64,000 nucleotides of DNA from Ampelomyces quisqualis (lineage: Eukaryota > Ascomycota > Dothideomycetes > Pleosporales > Phaeosphaeriaceae): positions 806,001 through 870,000 of the forward strand of contig JAGTXZ010000008.1 of the NCBI GenBank assembly GCA_018398575.1, read 5' to 3'. Below the pieces are notes generated by a model that saw only the letters and a list, made by a program, of their open reading frames with translations, was not told the origin of the DNA and did no database searches. A program made the translations under genes and the position numbers. Below are positions 9,162-20,489 of the stretch, piece after piece. Numbering within the stretch: position 1 is the first letter of the stretch; each line of letters starts with the position of its first letter.

Positions 9162-10942
9162 ATGGCCACCAATTTGAGCCCAGTGAAATGCAAGTCCTGT
9201 TTGCGGACTCTAGCTACCGTCTCAGATAATGGCCTGATCGCGGATCCCTCGGCGACAGAACCATATGGCTGTAACACCTGCCAGAGGTTTCGTGCATTGT
9301 TCGATGCCATGCAAGCTGCGGATGATGCATACATATCTTTCGCGGATCGACGCGACACTTACAGACCAAAGCAAGATGCGCTGGCTGAGGTGAAGAAAAC
9401 CCACCTGGAGCTCAACAACTGGTTGATGGGTGTGGAAGCCGTACGAGAAGGTACTGAGAGCACATTGTTTGATATGGATCGGGCCCAAGAATACGAGAAG
9501 ACAACAACGGAAGATGAGCAATCAGGTGTCAAGCGAACCAGCAAAGCACGCTCCGCAGGCTCGTCGCCAGCTCAAGGCCGGAGCGTCAATCGCAAGCCTG
9601 CGCGCAAGCGGCTGAAGTTTTCAGAGTCTGTTCAGTTTCGTGAGGACTATCGGCCATCTGAATCATATTATCGAAACGGAGATTCCTACGTCAGCGGCAG
9701 ATATGCGGCGCCCAAAGATACCGAGCATCTTGACACTAGCGGTAATGCTAAGACATTTCTCAAGTTCACAAGCATGAAGAAGGTTGGGAAAGTCTGGGTA
9801 GACGTATGGAAAGAGGAAGGTGAAGTCGAACGCCTGGAGCAACTTGCTCCTACTGACGGTATCGCAATTCGAGAGATCGAACCCGAGGATATCTTGCCGT
9901 CGATTCAGGAACAAGCGACGCAGACTGATGCAGCCCCGACCGACGCTCGTTCCCAAAGACTTGCACGGAGGAACAGTAACAATTATCAGGCGATATCGTT
10001 GGGGGAAAGAACAGCGGCGAAGAAGAAGGTTGCAAGCAAAAAGCGCACATCTCTAGTGTCAAGAAAGGTTACCGAACCAACTTCACAGCTTGCTGATAGC
10101 CCAAACATCCCTGTCGCCGAGGCTATGGAGGTGGATACGCGTACCATAGTGCCGAACATTGAGAGTGAAGAACCGGGCCAAATCTCTTCTTCCATCGCAT
10201 CAGAGGGAGGACCAGAGAGTCCAGCCACTGTTTCGCCTACTGCATCGTTGCACGAGTCTGAGGAGAAACGTGTAAAGCTAGACAGCGACTCAGGCAGCCG
10301 GCCAGAAAATGGGAACTACAAACATGCGCATCCTGGAGAACGAAACATCGTTGTGGATGAATCGAAATCGCTTGTAGAGGAAAATCTTCCGAAAGATGAG
10401 CCACCGCAAGATGCAAGCCCCCAGTGGCCGGGGTACAACGTTGCGACGAAGGATGCATTAGGTGCTGAAGTAACAAAGGCAGCGAATGAAGTTTCCCAAT
10501 TTTCTTTCCTGTCTAGCCACGAACCAGCTAGTATAGTCACAGACAGTAGCAACGCTCAAACTCTTCCAGTGGGGGACGAAACGGCGCGACGTACTGGGTC
10601 TCTCTACAACATCGCAGTCAATACATCTGAGGACAAACTTACATAAAGCAAGTGCACAAGTCTCTTCAGGATTCAGCGTGTGGCCAGACTACACCTTCGG
10701 TGATTGAGTTCCGAAGAGGCTATGAAGACACGAGGCGGTCTGCAAACCAGCTCGACCTGTCGGGGCAACAGCATCAGAAGACTTCATCCGATGATCCCTT
10801 CTCCGCTAGCACCCCGGCACAATCAACCCATCAACAGACGCATCCCGCAGGCCCTGGCGCCAACATGCAAGATATGGGGATTGACACGCCCGGAGATATG
10901 CTAGTCATGCGGTCGCATGGCAGCAAGGACCAACCCATTTGA
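9162..10942 (+). CDS. Hypothetical Cys-pair protein with long disordered region, 572 aa
   Basis: I chose ATG 9162 because the product then starts MATNLSPVKCKSC with a short zinc-ribbon-like module: CxxC at residues 10-13 and a second pair (GCNTC) about 27 residues later. A helical stretch follows (FDAMQAADDAYISFADRRD). A KVWVDVWKEE segment lies near 9790, and the rest is polar, disordered sequence with basic patches. The frame meets TAA at 10644-10646. I propose an intron at 10591-10652 (GTACTG...CTTAC...AAG, 62 nt) that links exactly in phase to an open frame ending at TGA 10942. If it is wrong, the protein ends at 494 aa. Basic clusters suggest a nuclear protein. Function unknown. Confidence 0.6.
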
Positions 10943-13900
10943 GCTTAGTACCACTTTGGGTGTTTCTATTTGGAGCTGACAGTCGTACGGTTCGGTCAAG
11001 ACTCAAACCTGGCGGCTGCGCTAAAATGAGGAAGTTCGGCTTCCCTGCTGTCCCGCCTTGATTACTTGCGGATTACGCGAAAATCCATGCGACCAACTTG
11101 CATCTCTTATTTTCAAGGCCTTGAGACTGCCGTAATGTGCGCTGCGTCATCCAGCCATATGGATCCGAGTACCTGGAAGGACTAGCCCCTACCAAACATG
11201 GTACCAATTGTGCTAGACCCCTCACCCGCCCAGATGACACTCCCGGCGAGATTATGTACTGGAACTTGGATCTCAATCGTAGGTAACAATAATGTAAAAA
11301 TCCTTTGAAGACCCCACTAGCTCCTTGGTAGGCCGTTTGCAGATCGCCTTTACCAACACTGGCTAAACACACAACGAGGCTCCATTGCATTGCAGGATGC
11401 TTAGTGTACAATTGTTTCCTAATGTAGCAAGATTGATTACGGCGGAAAGATAAGTCCGCTTGGTAATGTAGGGGCGGATGTACACTCGCTACCCGTAGCG
11501 CCATCAACGATGTAGTGATATAAATGTGTTGAACATCGACACAATTAGTCTTGGTACGAAGACTGCAGAGCACGACGTAAACACGCTTACATCGTGTCTA
11601 AACTATAGGAGGTGCTAAATGGTTGTGAGGAAGCGCGATGTGAAACTCTCGCCTATCACAACTTCTAATCCCCATGAAATTGTTGGGCCAGCTCGTCTTG
11701 TGCACAGTGCACCTCCATTTCGACTGTGAGGCCTCCCATCTTACAGCTCACGATGATGTTCTCGAGCCAACTCATTCCTTGACAGTATAAATGTCGCCGA
11801 TCTCGGCGTTCGGCACAGCTAATTAATGGTGGCTGCCTTCACCATCATTTGACTTCGGAGCTACAGTAGGTCCTCCAATATGCACACCAGCGCTTCCTTT
11901 TACGTATATTGGTACTTGAAATTTTCCTTTGATGTGCAGACAGCAGACAGCGGATGTGGAAAATATTGTTTTGGGTCAGCCAAATGAGTCCTGCGTGTTG
12001 TTTGAAAATGCCTCTAGTCTAATCATCGCGGTGAATTCGCAGCCAGATGCTCTAGAGCTAATGAGTATAAGGAGTATGCGCCTGTCTCTTCCGGCTGCAG
12101 TGTCTTAATGTAGGCCTTGAACGCACCAACAGCTATTTGCATCATTCATTCTGTGGAACAGTTAGCTTACACAAGAAATATCCTATGTTTATCGCCAGTG
12201 GTTTTACAGATCGTGTCTGAGCCGTCACAACGACATGGATCATGCAGAGGTGGTTTGTGGCTTCGCATCTCTGCGTTGACTTGGATCAACGATACCTTCT
12301 TATTTGGCATGTGGTACATTGACTTGCGATTCGATATCAATCGTCACTGCACAGTACTCCGTAAGCAAGTCGCGAAAAGGTGGCTGGACGCTTAGCAAAA
12401 AAGCACGTGAGTAGGACGTGCGGTGTGGCCGAGCACGCCGCAACTCCCGCGGCGGAACGAGCACTCCGACGGGATGATACAGGCGATTGGTGGGAGCCTT
12501 CCGCGCGTGGACCCTGACAGAATTCCGCCCCAGTAATAATTTATGTGGGGATGGTCACAATAACGTTTCCGGCCGCCGATCCTCCTCATCATAGCAACAT
12601 AACGACGCATATCAAAAACATCGGACAATACCGGCTGCGGCAGGCAACCACCTTGTCGATGATCTTGCATACATAGGTTGGAGGAAAGGATCAAGCCTTC
12701 TAAAAAGAGCAGATGCTGGTGTATTGGAAGGCTCCCAACAGTTCTGCCGTTACCAACCGTTTCATTGTGGAGACAGGGGCTTTCAAGGATGTCAAACGAC
12801 AGCGAGAACGAACGCGAAGCGTGCCCAGGGTTCAGAGTCAAGCCATTCAGCTCTACGGAATGCTCGGCGAAGCACCCCAGTTCGGGTGGTTGAAGAATGC
12901 CTAAGTCTAACATGCAACCTTCATGTGCGAAGGAACAGCGACCTCGCCCGTTCTTGCAATCGCCATTGCCGCCAGCATAGACACCGAAGTGACGGCGAAG
13001 ATCTAAATATCAAGACATTACAATTTACGGGGATCCCACGCTCACCGTGCCACGTAACATTCCAAGGGTCATATCTCAATGCTGCATATCATTGACCCCG
13101 AGGCCTGACGGAATGTTCGTCATGACTCATGATCAAAACTGCGACGGGTCGTCAGCTAGCGACATGACTACTGATAGTTGTTCTTTTCCTCGATTGTTTC
13201 ACGCCCGATTGCGTTTTCTGACCCAGCCACGAGGCAAGGCCCTGAAGCGTGCATTAGCCTATTTAGCTTCGCCGGAAGGCCCAAGCGGGTTTGCGGATCC
13301 GATTCTGATATTCTTAATAATAATAATGGAGTGGTAGTACTCCGTTGCCTTGGGATACCTACTACACCGCCTTAACGGGGTGCCTCGATGCGTGGAGACT
13401 TGAGTAAATAATGTGGGCGATAAACTGTTAATTACACAATGTTGACGCGCGCCACCCTGAGTTTGAAACGATTGCGGCTTCATCGATACCACATTAATTG
13501 TCGACAGTGCACTGATTTGGTAGAGGGAATTGTTATTAAACTCTCTCTTAGCACTTCCTTACTATGCTCAGTTATTGTAGAGCGAGGCTAATCTGATCAA
13601 TCAGAGTTGATCTACCATCTGCCTCTCTCTTCCACCCCCATAGAACAAATTATGCGGGTTTTCGCTGGCAACAAGTCCGTATTATTGCAAGTAAGGTCAA
13701 GAATCCGCTGAAACAATCATGCATGCTTCTACGCAATTTCTGGTCATCCGTAGCGGCTCCTAAAGCACCCGCGCCGCACCGGCCAGCCAACGAGCTATTA
13801 GCACAGATCTAAGCGGTCTCGTGGTTTAGAGAAACGCAAGTCCGTTCACAAAGCAGCACCGCTTGGTTCCTCCCGTACCCTTCCTTTCCGCATCGGTGTA

Positions 13901-15354
13901 GGTTCGCAGAAGCGTGTGCTGAAGTGGCTGGGCGTGGTCAAGCTTCACGCAATAGAAGCCATCGAGAAGGTTGCCATAGTTCGAGGGGGCTGCAGCCACA
14001 ATGCCGTGATTTTGACTTCTGGCCACACAGCTGAAGCTGTGTGTATTCTTACATTGCCACATAATTTCTGACCATCGGCTTCGAGAACAAATGTAAGCCG
14101 CACCGCCGAGCCAACAGGCGAAAGCACTTCACGCATCCTGGCTCACATGACAGCATCTCCGCTTCACCGCCAAAAGACGTTGTGCAGCACGAGGCAAAGG
14201 TTCGCGCTTGGCGAACACGGGTAGCCCGTGGGTCTCGTTACGAGGCACCTCGGGCTGAAACCTTAATTTTAGTGTGAGCATGGTGTGCGATCCAACGAGA
14301 GCGCATACGAAGTGGTTCATGATGACATATTTTCTCTAATGATAGGCATACGAGATTTGGTGTTGCAGATGGATAGTGATCAAGTGACCGTTTTGGTTGC
14401 CTCGCACGGTAACAAATTTCACCTTAGGAAAGGAAGGTGAACCAAACTGCTCTGACATCAGGGGGTTCACCATTTCGACCTAACGCCACCATCCCAATTT
14501 GCCACGTCCAACCGTGCGCATGAGAGATATGCAAGGCCTCGCCGACACCACAATAGCTAGGGCATACCGCTGCCGACGGTCACCCAGCATTGCCACCGAA
14601 ACGCGTGTTTTTTAGGGGACGTCTGAGACAGCACATTCTTGCTGCAATACCGGTATGCCGTGCACGGCCTTCGTGGCGTAGCCTCTAAGCCGGATGATAC
14701 ACGACATGCAGATCAGACACTGGTACCTAAGCGGCACGCAGGGTCGCGTGGAACACGTATTAGCTAATCGCATTATTTCTATAATTCTAGCGTGTTGCTG
14801 TATCGGGCTGCATGGTCTGGTGAGATAGCTTGCAAAGCTCGGCGTAGAGTGGGGAGCAGGGGCTGCAGGTATCAGATGACGTCTCTATACATGAGGCAGA
14901 AAGGAGATGAAAGCAGTGGTGGCATACGAATTGGCTGGATTTTGAGTCTATGCTTTGCCTGTGTCTGGTGTATGGTTCTAACATCTATGCCAGAGTTTGT
15001 GTCTCCGTAGAGCCTAGAGGGTTGGATCGCCTAACGGCCTGTACCTAGATATGATCTAGACTACATTGTGTAGTCGAAATTCTGGACATACTATTTCCTT
15101 CCCACAGCCCTCGAGACTCTCCCTACAATGAATCTCGAGCAAGTCTTCTGCTGCTTTAAGCCCTTGATCTGTTAGTTATATGAAACTCCACATGAGTCCA
15201 TTTCTTTCTGCCAGTCCAATATCCCTAGCTCTTCCTTTAATGCAAGCTTTCTGCAAGTCTTGCTATACCATGTGAAATGCATCCACGGATAATCGGCATG
15301 TGGGGCTGGGGCGCGGCACTGACTCAAATGCGTCGTGGTTGACAAGCGGTGGTG
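10943..15354. other. Gene desert, 4.4 kb
   Basis: No frame here has a recognisable domain, a coherent splice structure or coding-like composition. The longest are a 166-codon frame on the minus strand at 11073-11573 and a 173-codon one at 12392-12913; both read as random sequence. Two copies of the 10-mer AGTACTCCGT lie at 12353 and 13336. The stretch may be old transposon sequence degraded by repeat-induced point mutation, but I recognise no transposase, reverse transcriptase or terminal repeats. Confidence 0.55.
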
Positions 15355-17743
15355 TCAATGCGTTCTTTGGTGTGCAATCATTGAGCCGCATTCGGGTACC
15401 ATAGCTTCCTGCTCTTCCCACTGCCACTGCTGCACCAGTTGTCGGATCCTGTAGTCGGTGGCCCAACCAATGTCCGATTCTACATGTTGGAGCAGGTTAA
15501 GCACCGCTTGGCGCTCTCGAGCATCGCTAAGACACTGACCAGCGATGAAGAGGGGTTGGATTGAATGGATGCGGACCGCCTCGTCAGAACAGGCAAGTGA
15601 AATGCCAACAATTTCGCGGCTGTGCTTTTGACACGCGGCCAGAACGGACTGGTATGAGTTGATACGTGCACACACAGTACTGCCGCCTTGCGTGGATTCG
15701 TGGGGCTTATTCATGAAGAGCAGAATCTGGCCCATGTAGTAAGTTTGCATGGTGGATGCGCACATGGGTATGCTATACCACACTTCGCTGAACATGCCAC
15801 TGTCGTCGATTTCGTTTCCACTGACAGGACTCTGCGAGGGCTCGACTCGGGCCGATGGTTGAAACGTGACTGGTAGGCCTTCATGCCATACTTGAAACTG
15901 GGCCTTTAGATTGCACCAGTAGTCGAGCAATGTGCGCTGGGGTACACCCGCCCAGGAGACGCCCATGTCGTTGGTGCTGAGAGCGTCGCCCATTGCCATG
16001 AAGTTGACCAGTTTGGCCATGAGCCAGACAAGAGCATTACAGATCAGATCTTCACTCATCAAATGTGCACCTTCTCCAGAGAACATTGCAGATTGGTTGC
16101 CAGGAACAATGGAGCCTTGGTCGTCGATAAGAAGGCCAGCTTCTCTCCACAACGAGTGGTCGTCGGGGTCGAGTCTTGTATGAGTCTTGTTGATAACTGC
16201 ACAATGTCAGTGCTAGTGTCCAAGCAAGACTGACCGTGACTTACGAGCTGCAAACATATCTTGCCGCGCAATATTCCAAAAGGTAGCTCTACGAGCTTTC
16301 GAGATGAAGTTCAATGTGGATGGAGATACCGGAGATCCAGGTGAAGGCATCTGTAGAGGCTTCATACGCTCTTGCGTGAGGACGAGGAGCGACTTAGCTC
16401 CATTCAAGTGTCCAGCCCATTCGGAGATGGAGGTATCCAGAAACTCGTAGACACAAAGGATAGCTGAAGCCGCTAGTAGCTCATCTGAGTTAGAGACAGC
16501 AGAGGCATTGCTGGAAGTCCTGCGCCGCTTAGGTGCTGAAGTCTCAAGCCCATAGCTAGCAGCGCCATTACATTGTTGAGGCTCGCAATCGGACGCCTCT
16601 GGAGTAGAGTTTGCATCATTCTTAACTGCTTGAAGTAGTAAGGAAACGGCATGGTCGTAAAATACTGCAGCCTTGTGCTTCCAGTCAACTGTTGTTGCAT
16701 CGGGGTACATGTCACCACGAGACCTCCATGTGGAGTTTGGTCCCTTACGGCCTTGCACGCGTGCAAGAGACTTAGCAGCACATGCAACTGCTGCATACTT
16801 GAGTAGAGGATTCTCACGAGCCTTGACAGGTACATACGAGGCGAAGTATGTGCCAAAATCAAAAAGGTCCATCCAGCACCCAGGTCCTTCGGAGAAATGT
16901 AGTAACAGGAAGGCAATCTCGTAATCTTTCTCAACCTGAGACTGTCCTTCCGAGCGGGGAGGCGATCGCAGTGAGCTCGCTATCGAACATGGCCGAGGAG
17001 CGCAATCTGTATTCGGGTCATATGGGGCATTGAGGCGGGGGTCGATAGGTGGCGGTGTTGATGAGGCGGAGTAGTCGATTATTGGATGTACGCGACGAGT
17101 ACAGAGTGAGGCAGGTGGCGAGGTGGGTGTCCCTGAAGCAGATGTCGGTGCTGATTGCATCAGAGATGGTAATGCCTCGAGCTCCGGTGTATAACATATT
17201 GGTACGCTTGTCAGAACGTAATCTGGTCCCAAACTTGATGGGGTACTGGGATGTGAATTGCAACTGTTCGCAGTAGGCCATGATGCAAGAGGCCAAGGCT
17301 CAAGTGGCGCTGGAGATTCCATGGAACTAGTCGACATGGTCTCATAGTCTGGTGTACCAGGGTCCAGATAAGGGTTTGTGGTGTTGATGAAGGTTACTAA
17401 AGGTTGTGAGTAAAACATGACGGACCATGTCAAGAAAGTTTTACCATTGCTAGGAATGTCCATCCAGATGGTGTCTTCGTCGAAAGTATTCTTATATGCG
17501 TAGAAGCCTTTCAATGAGTTTTCATCTCCCGAATCATCGCCGTTCATGGAAGCATTGTGTTGGTGACGGAACACGATACCCGAACTTGGAACACATTTTC
17601 TTGAAGCTTTGGTACATTGTGAACACACCGGCTTCTTCTCGTCACACTTCAGCTTCCTCTGACGGCAAGTAAGGCTACGATGTGTGTCAAAAATCATGTG
17701 TTTGAGGGAGACGAATAACTTACCATCCAGTTCTTGATCGCAT
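15355..17743 (-). CDS. Zn2Cys6 fungal transcription factor, 763 aa
   Basis: Three exons: 17743-17724, 17674-16245 and 16196-15355, with 49- and 48-nt GT-AG introns. The 20-nt first exon matters because it supplies the first zinc-ligand Cys. The spliced start is MRSRTGCLTCRQRKLKC, completing C-x2-C-x6-C-x6-C-x2-C-x6-C at residues 7-34, which binds two zinc ions and contacts DNA. A polar linker leads to a large C-terminal helical regulatory domain (FLDTSISEWAGHLNGAKSLL, then RATFWNIARQDMFAA), resembling the fungal-specific TF domain of ARCA-like regulators. It should act in the nucleus. Its target genes cannot be inferred; its neighbours are a gene desert and a housekeeping gene. Confidence 0.92.
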
Positions 17744-18590
17744 ACTAAAGGTAGTCCGAAGTATGTGGGTCAGTCTGGGATGTTAAGTTTCGAGGAACTC
17801 GTGATGAGCGTTGTGGATATGAACGAACGTCCACCTGAGTCGGAGCACGCTGGTCTATATCTATGGCAGTAGATGATAAGAGCGTGGAATAGCAGGTTGG
17901 ATGCGGGGTGCCGCATGGTTAGCACATACGCGGATCCACCGTCACAATTCAAAACAAGGTCTGCTAGGTTTCGCGCAGGGCTTTTCCCCGTGTCGCAGCT
18001 TGCGTCAAGCTGAATCGCAATCGCATTGTTCGATCTGGAGCTGGGGTAGAATCATCCACTAGACACTGGTGTGAACGGACAGCAGTACATACTAGCGATG
18101 GGTCCATACGCCAGCCAATGTGCGTCAAGCGTAGCATCCATGTACCCATGTGCTTGATGCCGAGTCATGACCGCGTTGCAGACGCACATCACTTCTAGCT
18201 TGGATGCATCGCGGCCACTTTTAATAAACTTTTCTCTTGAGTCCTGACGCAGCTGCACTGGCGTGGTAGCGTGCTTCGGTCCGTTTATTGGATCTAAAGC
18301 TCATTTGGTGCAAGAGTCCCTACACGGAGTACCTGCTGCTCAGATCCGGATTAATACTTCCTAGCACCCCCAAACTTCAGCAATCCTGTTGTTCGTAGCG
18401 GAATCATCTCCGTCGCCTCTCTGAAGAAACACTGTCAGCGCGTCTTCCGCGTTTACCAGCGGGCAGATAACAAACCCCCCACATCGACACCGCTCTTCTC
18501 TCGGAACGCTAGAACCGTCGGAAAAACTGCGGAATGTGATCTGGATGTCCCGAAAGCTCTTGCCACGTTCTCGCATCATCAACAGATCAA
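17744..18590. other. Intergenic, no gene seen
   Basis: 847 bases between the start of the Zn2Cys6 gene and the stop codon of POB3. It should contain the regulator's promoter and the POB3 3' UTR. A 77-codon frame at 18361-18594 overlaps the end of POB3 and is not credible. One copy of the 9-mer GTACTCCGT (minus orientation) is at 18324-18332. Confidence 0.6.
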
Positions 18591-20489
18591 TCATGACGAG
18601 GTCTTCTGCTTCTTCTTGGGGCGTTCTGGTACCGCCGCCGCGTCCCCCGCATCACTGTCCGCATCGCCCATCTCAGCATCGCTGTCCGAGCCACTGCTTT
18701 GGTGATCTGAATCAAACTCCTCGCCTACTTCTGATTCTGAATCGGCTTGGAAATCTTCATCAACGCTTTCATCGTCTTCATCGGCACTACCGCGGTTCGC
18801 AGGCGCTCCGTCATCACTGGAAGCGAGATCTTCGTCTTGGAGGGCGGCTGCAAGGATTGCGCCAGACTGTAGGATCCATTGTTAGCTTGACCACAAAGGT
18901 TTTTACATTCATTCTTACTTCATCTGCCATCTCATTTTTTGTCTTGATCCCTTTTGCGCGGAAAAAGTTCTCGAGCGGTTGTTGCTCCTCGCTAGAGCAC
19001 TGAGTCAGACCTGCATTCCTTGAAAGTGAGGTTAGACCCACCGATTAATGTTGGAGAACTGGTGCTCTGCCATGCCACCCTTCATGGTAAAGGTGATGTC
19101 GAACGTACGGCTAGCTGCCATAGCTCCTCCGACACGCGACATTGTTACCGAGGCGATGTTGTCCATACTAATGTACGTCGCTGGTTTTGGAATGAACATG
19201 AATGCCTTGTCGAGGCAGAACAGATGGCCTTCATTGGCCTTGATCGAGCACTTGACGCCGGACTGCTCGTGGTGACTGATAAAATCTCGGGAAGGCCGAG
19301 TAACACGCTTGCCACTGAGTCCACGGAAGATGTCCGCCACAACGATCGCGATTGGTGCCTCGTAATGCGACTGTAGCTTGTCCTTGTATTTGGTATCCAG
19401 CAACTCTTCCTTCATATTCAGGTCAAGATTGACTTCTTCGTCGCGCTTGAACTGCATGACAAGGAATGGATATCGTGTCTGACCTTGCCTCAGCGGGGGG
19501 TCAAGTCCGATGGTTATCAAGGTGTGCATGTCGTCGGGCTTTGGGAGCACCATGAACTTCTTAACTGAATCGAATTGTATCTTGTAGTCGTACGTCTTGC
19601 CTCGAAGTCGGAATGAGCTTTCGTACATGTCGATATCGAAACGACCCCTGGACACTTGTTAGTACAACTCGTGCAAAGCCACATTTCAACGTGCCTGGGA
19701 GTTAGATGGAGGATATCCAAGAAGGTGGCGAATGTGTCGCCGGCAACTTCGCCAATTTCGGCCTTATCCATGAGAGTTTCGTAGAATAGATTTGCAGCAT
19801 TTTGCTCTTCACCATCACCGTCTTCGGCACCAGAGACGTCCTCTCCGTCCTCTTTTTTCTCCTTCTTGGTCGTAACACCTGGAATGTAGAAGCGCATTTC
19901 GACGAGCTGGTCTCGTGCGCCAGCAGATTTCTTGCCACGGAACTTGGCTCCACCTAGGTGACCGTTCGCGCCAGCATCGCCGTCCGCAGGAAGAGAAAAG
20001 TCAACAGCGACTTCATTCTTGCCAGCCAAGTTGGTGTTAGAAACTTCGGTATATGGCACCTCAAAGGCGGGGCGGTTGGCAACATTGAAGCTGAGTTCGG
20101 CTTTGCCAAAATCGGCCTTGCCCCAGTTCCAGCCGCGCAAGGCATGCTCCCGATTGTCGAGGTTGATGCCATACCACGTCTTGAAGACCTTTGCCACCCG
20201 CTCAAAGTCGTCCTGCTTAAATCCGTCCAGCTGTACAACACCATCGTTGCGCGACAGAATCTTGACTTCGTATCCGCGTGCCGCGCGGCTCCATTGCGCC
20301 GAGATGATTTGTGACTGATCGCAAGTATACGTTTCGCCGTTTGCGGGTTTCCAGCCAAAGCCAGAGTCGGAGAATCGAGTGGCGCCTGGCTTCCTCGAGA
20401 GGTTGAGGTAAATTTCGTTGAAAGCCTCCCTATGCAAATTAGCCTCCGAGACGCCCCTAGCTCTTTTCGTGATGCATAACCACTCACAT
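18591..20489 (-). CDS. POB3: FACT histone chaperone subunit Pob3 (SSRP1-like), 563 aa
   Basis: Five exons: 20489-20488, 20429-19695, 19647-19042, 18991-18919 and 18866-18591. The first holds only AT of the start codon; after a 58-nt GTGAGT...TAG intron the G follows and the protein reads MEAFNEIYLNLSRKPG. The second intron (19694-19648) begins GC, not GT; only this donor restores the LTPRGRFDIDMY motif. The others are GT-AG. Domains in order: N-terminal PH-like dimerisation domain (QWSRAARGYEVK), the middle double-PH histone-binding domain (SFRLRGKTYDYK to FSNINREEQ), then an acidic Asp/Glu/Ser tail ending in a KKKQK basic patch. With Spt16 it disassembles and reassembles nucleosomes during transcription and replication. 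Yeast Pob3 is 552 aa. Confidence 0.95.

Noticed and set aside
11073..11573. 166-codon minus-strand frame in the desert
   Set aside because: Random-looking composition, no domain, no splice support.
12410..12480. tRNA-like TGGCCGAG box
   Set aside because: No matching B box or acceptor stem; no tRNA fold could be built.
12392..12913. 173-codon minus-strand frame
   Set aside because: No recognisable domain; competing frames of similar length on the other strand.
1..15354. Secondary-metabolite gene cluster at the left edge
   Set aside because: Only a P450 end and a broken hydrolase are present; no backbone enzyme or clustered transporter. The Zn2Cys6 gene is more than 15 kb away.
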